Source of the DNA: RDXT01 sp033765305
Lineage (GTDB): Bacteria; Bacteroidota; Bacteroidia; J057
DNA length: 64,000 nucleotides
NCBI GenBank assembly: GCA_033765305.1
Contig: JANRID010000018.1
Location: 62,001-126,000, forward strand
Reading direction: 5' to 3'
Under the pieces are notes generated by a model. It did not search any database. It was not told the origin of the DNA and saw only the letters and a program-made list of their open reading frames with translations. The stretch's first letter is position 1. The number at the start of each line of letters is the position of its first letter. Positions 60,141-64,000 of the stretch are shown here, one piece after another. The translations under genes were made by a program, and so were the position numbers.

Positions 60141-61579
60141 TGAAACAAAGCGCGCTGGCTGCTGCCGGCTTTACCATCATCCCCCGCCATGTCCTGGGCC
60201 GCGGCTACCGTGCGCCCTCCGACAAGCTCAGCCTCGCCGCCATCGGCGCCGGCGGCAAAGGCGCCTCCGACATCCGCAACGCCTGGAACGATGGCAAGGA
60301 GAACGTCGTGGCCCTCTGCGACATCGACCATACCCGCGCCGGCGACTCCATCCGCAAATGGCCCAAGGCCGCCCTCTACCACGACTACCGCCGGATGCTG
60401 GAGGAACTCAAAGACTCCATCGATGCCGTGACCATCTCGGCCCCCGACCACATCCACGGCGTAGCCGCCATGGCGGCGATGCAGCTGGGCATGCACGTGT
60501 ACGTGCAGAAACCCCTGACCCACAACATCGCCGAGGCCCGCAAGCTCACCGAAGCCGCCCGCCAGTATAAGGTCGTCTCCCAGATGGGCAACCAGGGCGC
60601 CTCGCTGCCCGACCAGGTGCAGATGATGGAATGGTTTTCCAAGGGCCTCATCGGCACGGTGAGCACCATCTACGTCTGGACCGACCGCCCCGTGTGGCCG
60701 CAGGGCATCCCCGTGCCCAAGGGCCAGGAGCGCCCCGCGCACATCAGCGCCGAGCAGTGGGACGCCTTCATCGGCCCGGCCGACTATGTGGACTACGATC
60801 CGCTCTACCACCCCTTCAAGTGGCGGGGCTGGTGGAACTTCGGCACCGGTGCCCTGGGCGATATGGGCTGCCACATGTTCGACCCGGCCTTCCGGGTGCT
60901 GGGCCTGGGCTATCCGACGGAGGTCGAGTGCAGCGTGGGTCAGATCTTCCTCCAGGACTGGATCCCGGAATACATCCCCGAAGGCTGCCCGCCCTCGTCG
61001 AGCGTGCAGCTCAAATTTCCCGCCACGGCCAGGAACCCCGTCCCGGCTACGATGTACTGGAGCGACGGCGGCATCCGCCCCTTCCACCCCGACCTGATCC
61101 CGCCGGATGTAGGCCTGGGCACCGACGACAGCACCAACGGCATGATGCTCATCGGCACCAAGGGCATCATCACCAGCGGGGTCTATGGCGCCAATCCGCG
61201 GCTCTACCTGCCGGGCGAGGAGGTGCAGACCATGCCCAAGGGCTATGACGCCGCCTTCGACGGAGGCCGCAAGCACAGCAAGCTCCCCGAGCACGGGCAT
61301 CAGGTGTACTGGACCGACGCCATCCGCGCTGGCTTTGGCAGCCCTGAGCATCAGGCACTGACCTCCAGCTTCGACTATTCGGGCCCGCTGACCGAAGCCG
61401 TGCTGATGGGCAACCTGGCCATCCGCAGCTACCAGACCTTCGCAAAAGCCAACGGCAACCGCCGCGAGTTCTACGGCCGCCGTAAGCTGCTCTGGGACGG
61501 CAACGCGATGAAAATCACCAACTTCGACGACGCAAACCAGTTCGTGTCCAGGAACTACCGGAAGGGCTGGGAGATGTAA
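60110..61579 (+). CDS. Tat-exported Gfo/Idh/MocA-family oxidoreductase
   Basis: 489 residues (start at 60110 or the ATG three codons on). N-terminal twin-arginine signal NRRAFLKQSALAAAGF with cleavage near residue 30. Rossmann domain: AIGAGGKGASD and a CDIDHTRAGD turn. The family signature VYVQKPLTHN is present (EKP replaced by QKP, Lys kept). The C-terminal alpha/beta domain has NFGTGALGDMGCHMFD with a catalytic-type His. Such secreted Gfo/Idh proteins of Bacteroidota are thought to oxidise sugars or cyclitols; the exact substrate is unknown. Confidence 0.9.
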   Translation: MRSMPNRRAFLKQSALAAAGFTIIPRHVLGRGYRAPSDKLSLAAIGAGGKGASDIRNAWNDGKENVVALCDIDHTRAGDSIRKWPKAALYHDYRRMLEELKDSIDAVTISAPDHIHGVAAMAAMQLGMHVYVQKPLTHNIAEARKLTEAARQYKVVSQMGNQGASLPDQVQMMEWFSKGLIGTVSTIYVWTDRPVWPQGIPVPKGQERPAHISAEQWDAFIGPADYVDYDPLYHPFKWRGWWNFGTGALGDMGCHMFDPAFRVLGLGYPTEVECSVGQIFLQDWIPEYIPEGCPPSSSVQLKFPATARNPVPATMYWSDGGIRPFHPDLIPPDVGLGTDDSTNGMMLIGTKGIITSGVYGANPRLYLPGEEVQTMPKGYDAAFDGGRKHSKLPEHGHQVYWTDAIRAGFGSPEHQALTSSFDYSGPLTEAVLMGNLAIRSYQTFAKANGNRREFYGRRKLLWDGNAMKITNFDDANQFVSRNYRKGWEM

Positions 61580-61776
61580 TCGGGGGAATGCCGCCCCGGA
61601 TTTCGTAGGCACGCAGTAAGCCGGTTCATGCCCTCAAGCGATTACGCGGCTGGGGATGGGCCGGCTGATCGTTGTGATCTGCTGAAAAGCGCAGTCCGTT
61701 CCAGCCCGTTTCCGCAAGCAGCATTGTCTGCTCCTGATATAAGGCAGTACATAACCCATTCCCCTCCAAACACCGC
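61580..61776. other. Intergenic region, weak hairpin only
   Basis: About 200 bp after the oxidoreductase. A short CGGGG / CCCCG hairpin (61,581-61,598) may terminate transcription. No coding or RNA feature was recognised before the TetR promoter. Confidence 0.5.
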
Positions 61777-61807
61777 TTGGAGGATTCAGTTGTAGGCTAT
61801 ATATTTG
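61777..61807 (+). promoter_or_regulatory. Consensus promoter of the TetR-hydrolase operon
   Basis: TTG, exactly 20 bases, TATATTTG: the best-matched complete Bacteroidota promoter in the window besides that of exbB. Confidence 0.75.
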
Positions 61808-61825
61808 TGACTGATTAGTCAGTCA
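61808..61825 (+). promoter_or_regulatory. TetR-type palindromic operator
   Basis: TGACTGATTAGTCAGTCA: 7-bp arms TGACTGA/TCAGTCA with a 4-base centre. It fills the space between the -7 box and the ATG at 61827, covering the expected transcription start. The TetR protein encoded next most probably binds it and represses its own operon. Confidence 0.75.
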
Positions 61826-61826
61826 T

Positions 61827-62387
61827 ATGAGCCGCAAAGATCAGATCCTCCACGCCGCCCTGCGCCTGTTTGCCGCGCGCGGCTACGACCGGACCCCCAC
61901 CAGCCTGATCGCCAAAGAAGCCGGCGTATCCTCCGGGCTGATTTTCACCCACTTCGGAGACAAGGAAGGCCTGCTGGCCGGCATCATCCAGGCCGGAGCG
62001 GCCCAGGTGGCAGAGACGATGAAGCCTTATGCCGGGGAGGGCGATCCGCTGGAAGCCGTCCTGCACCATATCCGCCTGTCGGCGGAGCTGATGCAGGCGC
62101 ACGCGCCGTTCTGGCGCCTGGTGCAGCAGCTCCGGTTTCAGCCCGAGGTGCAGCACGCCGCCGCCGGCCCCATTGCCGCTTTTCAGGAGACGGTCCGCAC
62201 GGCGCTGACGCGCCAGTTTCAGCGGCTCGGCGCAGCGCAGCCCGAGCTGGAAGCGCTCACCTTGTTCGCGCTCATCGACGGCATGACCGTCCAGTACCTC
62301 CAGGCCCCGGAACAATACCCCTTACTTCCGCTATATGAACACCTTATCCAATTCTACCGCCGCGCCTACGGCGTGGATCGATCCTGA
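61827..62387 (+). CDS. TetR-family transcriptional regulator
   Basis: 186 residues. Helix-turn-helix LFAARGYDRTPTSLIAKEAGVSSGLIFTHFGDKEGLL is canonical, followed by a helical ligand domain resembling TetR_C_11/QacR-like folds. Overlaps the start of the hydrolase gene by 53 bp and shares its promoter and palindromic operator, so it is likely an autorepressor that releases DNA when its ligand, perhaps a hydrolase substrate, is present. Confidence 0.9.
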   Translation: MSRKDQILHAALRLFAARGYDRTPTSLIAKEAGVSSGLIFTHFGDKEGLLAGIIQAGAAQVAETMKPYAGEGDPLEAVLHHIRLSAELMQAHAPFWRLVQQLRFQPEVQHAAAGPIAAFQETVRTALTRQFQRLGAAQPELEALTLFALIDGMTVQYLQAPEQYPLLPLYEHLIQFYRRAYGVDRS

Positions 62388-63222
62388 GCTGTACCCCTTC
62401 CGCCCGCATTTCCTGGACATCGGCGGCCACCGGATGCACTACGTGGACGAGGGCAGCGGCCCGGTCATCCTGTTTGCGCACGGCACGCCCGAGTGGTCCT
62501 TCGGCTGGCGGGACCTGATCCGCGGCCTCCGGGACCGCTACCGCTGCATCGCGCCCGATCTGCTGGGCTTCGGGCTGTCGGACAAGCCTGCGGATGCGGA
62601 CTATTCCGTACAGGCGCATGCGCTGCGGCTTCAGGCGCTCGTCCGGCAGCTTGATCTGCAGGATATTCACCTGGTGGCCAATGACTTCGGCGTATCCATC
62701 GCGCTGTACAGCGCCCTGCAGGAACCGGAGCGCTTTGCGCGGATCTGCCTCTTCAACGGGTGGATGCGACCGCTGGACCGGGATCCCCGCTATGCCTGGC
62801 CCGCGCAGGTGATGCGCAGTCCCCTGGGGCGCTGGCTGTACCTGCACCGCAATTTCCCCGTCACCTTCATCATGCCGGCCGCATTCGGAGACCGGAAAAA
62901 GCTGACGCCGGACGTGCACCGGCATTACCTCCAGGCCCTCGATACGGCAGAGAAACGCATCGCCGCCTATACCTTTTCGCGGGAGCTGCTGGGTGCCACC
63001 GACTTCTGGACTGCGGAATGGCAGCAGCTGCCGGTCCTCCGGGACAAGCCCTTCCTGTTTTTCTGGGGCATGAAGGACGCGTTTATACCGGCATCGGAAC
63101 TGGCGCACTGGCTGCGGGCGCTGCCCCACGCGCACGTGATCCGGGTGCCGGAGGCCGGGCATTTTGTGCAGGAGGAAGTGCCGGAGCTGATGATCCGAGA
63201 ACTGCGGCAGTTCTTCGGATAA
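62335..63222 (+). CDS. Haloalkane dehalogenase-like alpha/beta hydrolase
   Basis: 295 residues. The nucleophile elbow is VANDFGVS with Asp117 (haloalkane dehalogenases use Asp; esterases use Ser). The acid is probably Asp248 (WGMKDAFIP) and the base His276 (EAGHFVQEE). The oxyanion/halide loop is HGTPEWS (49-55). The Trp that normally follows the nucleophile and holds the halide is replaced by Phe118, and the Asn/Glu position is Thr51. So the Asp nucleophile is kept but halide binding looks weakened; it may be an epoxide hydrolase-like or other ester/halide hydrolase. Co-transcribed with TetR. Confidence 0.8.
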   Translation: MNTLSNSTAAPTAWIDPELYPFRPHFLDIGGHRMHYVDEGSGPVILFAHGTPEWSFGWRDLIRGLRDRYRCIAPDLLGFGLSDKPADADYSVQAHALRLQALVRQLDLQDIHLVANDFGVSIALYSALQEPERFARICLFNGWMRPLDRDPRYAWPAQVMRSPLGRWLYLHRNFPVTFIMPAAFGDRKKLTPDVHRHYLQALDTAEKRIAAYTFSRELLGATDFWTAEWQQLPVLRDKPFLFFWGMKDAFIPASELAHWLRALPHAHVIRVPEAGHFVQEEVPELMIRELRQFFG

Positions 63223-63229
63223 ACGGGCC

Positions 63230-63274
63230 TGCCGGAATATCCAGGAATGTGCCATCCGCCCGGATATTCCGGCA
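63230..63274 (+). terminator. Perfect 13-bp inverted repeat after the hydrolase gene
   Basis: TGCCGGAATATCC and GGATATTCCGGCA separated by 19 bases, beginning 8 bp after the stop codon. There is no T tract, so it could be a transcript-stabilising hairpin, a protein-binding site or a rho-assisted terminator rather than an intrinsic terminator. Confidence 0.5.
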
Positions 63275-63364
63275 GCTCATCCGGGGCTGGGCTGCCAGCC
63301 GTTGCAAAAATGCAGCCAGCGCTGTATACTCGCTGCTTCACCCCCTGTGCACCTCCACGTGTAT

Positions 63365-63946
63365 ATGAAACATGCAATGTATGCCGCGGCGGCCATCGCC
63401 GCCCTCCTGGCTGTGTCCTGCGCCGAACCCCCGCATGCCCCGGCTGCCCAGCAGCCTGCTGCACCCGATTCTGCCGCCCTCGTCGCGCGGGGCGAGTATC
63501 TGGTCACCATCGGCGGCTGCAACGACTGCCACTCCCCCAAGCGCATGGGGCCAGCCGGCCCCGAAATCATCCCGGAGCTGATGCTGTCCGGCTATCCGGC
63601 CAGCCAGCCGGTGCCTGCCTTCGACAGCAAGATGCTTGCGCAGGGATTTTCCATGTTTACGCCGGATCTGACCGCTGCGGCAGGCCCCTGGGGCGTCTCC
63701 TTTGCTGCCAATCTCACCTCCGACGAAACCGGCATCGGCAACTGGACGGCAGCGCAGTTTGAGCGCGCGCTGCGGGAAGGCAAGTCCAAAGGCCTCGAAG
63801 GCGGGCGGGCGCTGCTGCCCCCGATGCCCTGGATGAACCTGTCCGGGGCCAAGTCCGAGGACCTCCAGGCGATGTTTGCCTACCTGAAAAGCACGCCGCC
63901 GGTGCGCAATGTAGTGCCGGCCCCCATCCCGCCGGCCGGCAACTGA
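63365..63946 (+). CDS. c-type cytochrome lipoprotein, monohaem
   Basis: 193 residues from ATG 63365 (a longer frame lacks a sensible leader). Lipobox LAVSC then a Pro/Ala linker, a single haem motif GCNDCH (CxxCH) near residue 53, and a distal Met in LLPPMPWMNLSG as the likely axial ligand. The fold and the closing DLQAMFAYLKSTPPVRN resemble class I cytochromes c found in oxidoreductase modules. Periplasmic electron carrier attached to a membrane; partner unknown. Confidence 0.87.
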   Translation: MKHAMYAAAAIAALLAVSCAEPPHAPAAQQPAAPDSAALVARGEYLVTIGGCNDCHSPKRMGPAGPEIIPELMLSGYPASQPVPAFDSKMLAQGFSMFTPDLTAAAGPWGVSFAANLTSDETGIGNWTAAQFERALREGKSKGLEGGRALLPPMPWMNLSGAKSEDLQAMFAYLKSTPPVRNVVPAPIPPAGN

Positions 63947-63957
63947 GGCGGGATGCG

Positions 63958-64000
63958 CTAGCGGGAGCGGAACAGCGTATGCACCCCCCGGGTGACGGGG
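63958..64000 (-). CDS. Possible C-terminal end of a minus-strand gene entering from the right
   Basis: On the minus strand the last visible codons read VTRGVHTLFRSR then TAG at 63,958-63,960. Only 13 codons are visible, so neither family nor frame can be confirmed. Confidence 0.3.
   Translation of the reverse strand, partial: PVTRGVHTLFRSR

Noticed and set aside
59179..60180. A 333-residue reading of the toxin extending upstream through the antitoxin and the repeat
   Set aside because: The extension overlaps the antitoxin in another frame and the repeated promoter region; family length and the ATGA overlap support the 166-residue start.
1..64000. tRNA, rRNA or riboswitch genes in the gaps
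   Set aside because: No cloverleaf, rRNA core or known riboswitch consensus was recognised by reading the intergenic sequences; a covariance-model search would settle this.

Overview
The window looks like chromosomal DNA from a GC-rich member of the Bacteroidota, possibly Saprospiria-like; the family level is an inference. The evidence is a type IX secretion (T9SS) sorting tail, a TonB-dependent receptor with a carboxypeptidase-like N-terminal domain, an ExbB-ExbD-ExbD-TonB cluster, the gene order ileS-dksA-lspA, mreBCD-mrdA-rodA read together, and many -7 elements of the form TAnnTTTG, several with TTG 19-22 bases upstream. Most of the window is dense, ordinary genome; accessory character is concentrated near 27.8-29.7 kb and 58.9-60.1 kb.

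Left part (1-19 kb, almost all minus strand). It begins with a truncated parvulin-type isomerase lipoprotein. A partner-switching module follows: membrane SpoIIE-type phosphatase, STAS protein, and RsbW-like kinase. Next comes the cell-shape block (mreB, mreC, mreD, PBP2, rodA), transcribed after purN and purH. Two nearly identical tonB-like genes, two exbD genes and exbB form an energy-transduction cluster in which a unit of about 1.17 kb containing tonB has been tandemly duplicated. An ABC1/AarF kinase and a TetR-like protein close the block.

Middle part (19-45 kb). This holds a 13-repeat MORN protein, a flavin reductase-like protein, a YkgJ-type Cys-cluster protein, an aldose epimerase-like protein and a LOG-family protein. 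A TonB-dependent receptor is followed by a T9SS-exported alpha/beta-hydrolase-like protein with an unusual nucleophile elbow. Between 27.8 and 29.7 kb lie an orphan lipoprotein and a small CxxC protein that has no ATG/GTG/TTG start. Then come a TPR histidine kinase with a LuxR-type regulator, lspA with a Gly/Asp-rich tail, a dksA-like gene, ileS, two large membrane proteins, a NeuD-like acetyltransferase, yceD-rpmF, a PagL-like deacylase, an SH3-NlpC/P60 hydrolase and an HNH nuclease.

Right part (45-64 kb). A PASTA protein and a TolC/MFP/RND efflux operon are followed by a giant multi-PAS/GAF protein ending in a histidine-phosphotransfer helix pair plus receiver, with no ATPase domain between them. 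Then come an FG-GAP/ASPIC protein, an SDR and a TetR regulator. A UPF0175/DUF3368 toxin-antitoxin-like pair is bracketed by 99-bp near-perfect direct repeats that duplicate the promoter region and first codons of the adjacent Gfo/Idh/MocA oxidoreductase. Beyond it are a TetR gene with a palindromic operator between promoter and ATG, a haloalkane-dehalogenase-like hydrolase that overlaps it, and a c-type cytochrome lipoprotein.

No rRNA, tRNA, CRISPR array, prophage or intact insertion sequence was recognised. The most island-like feature is the repeat-flanked toxin-antitoxin insertion at 58,955-60,140.
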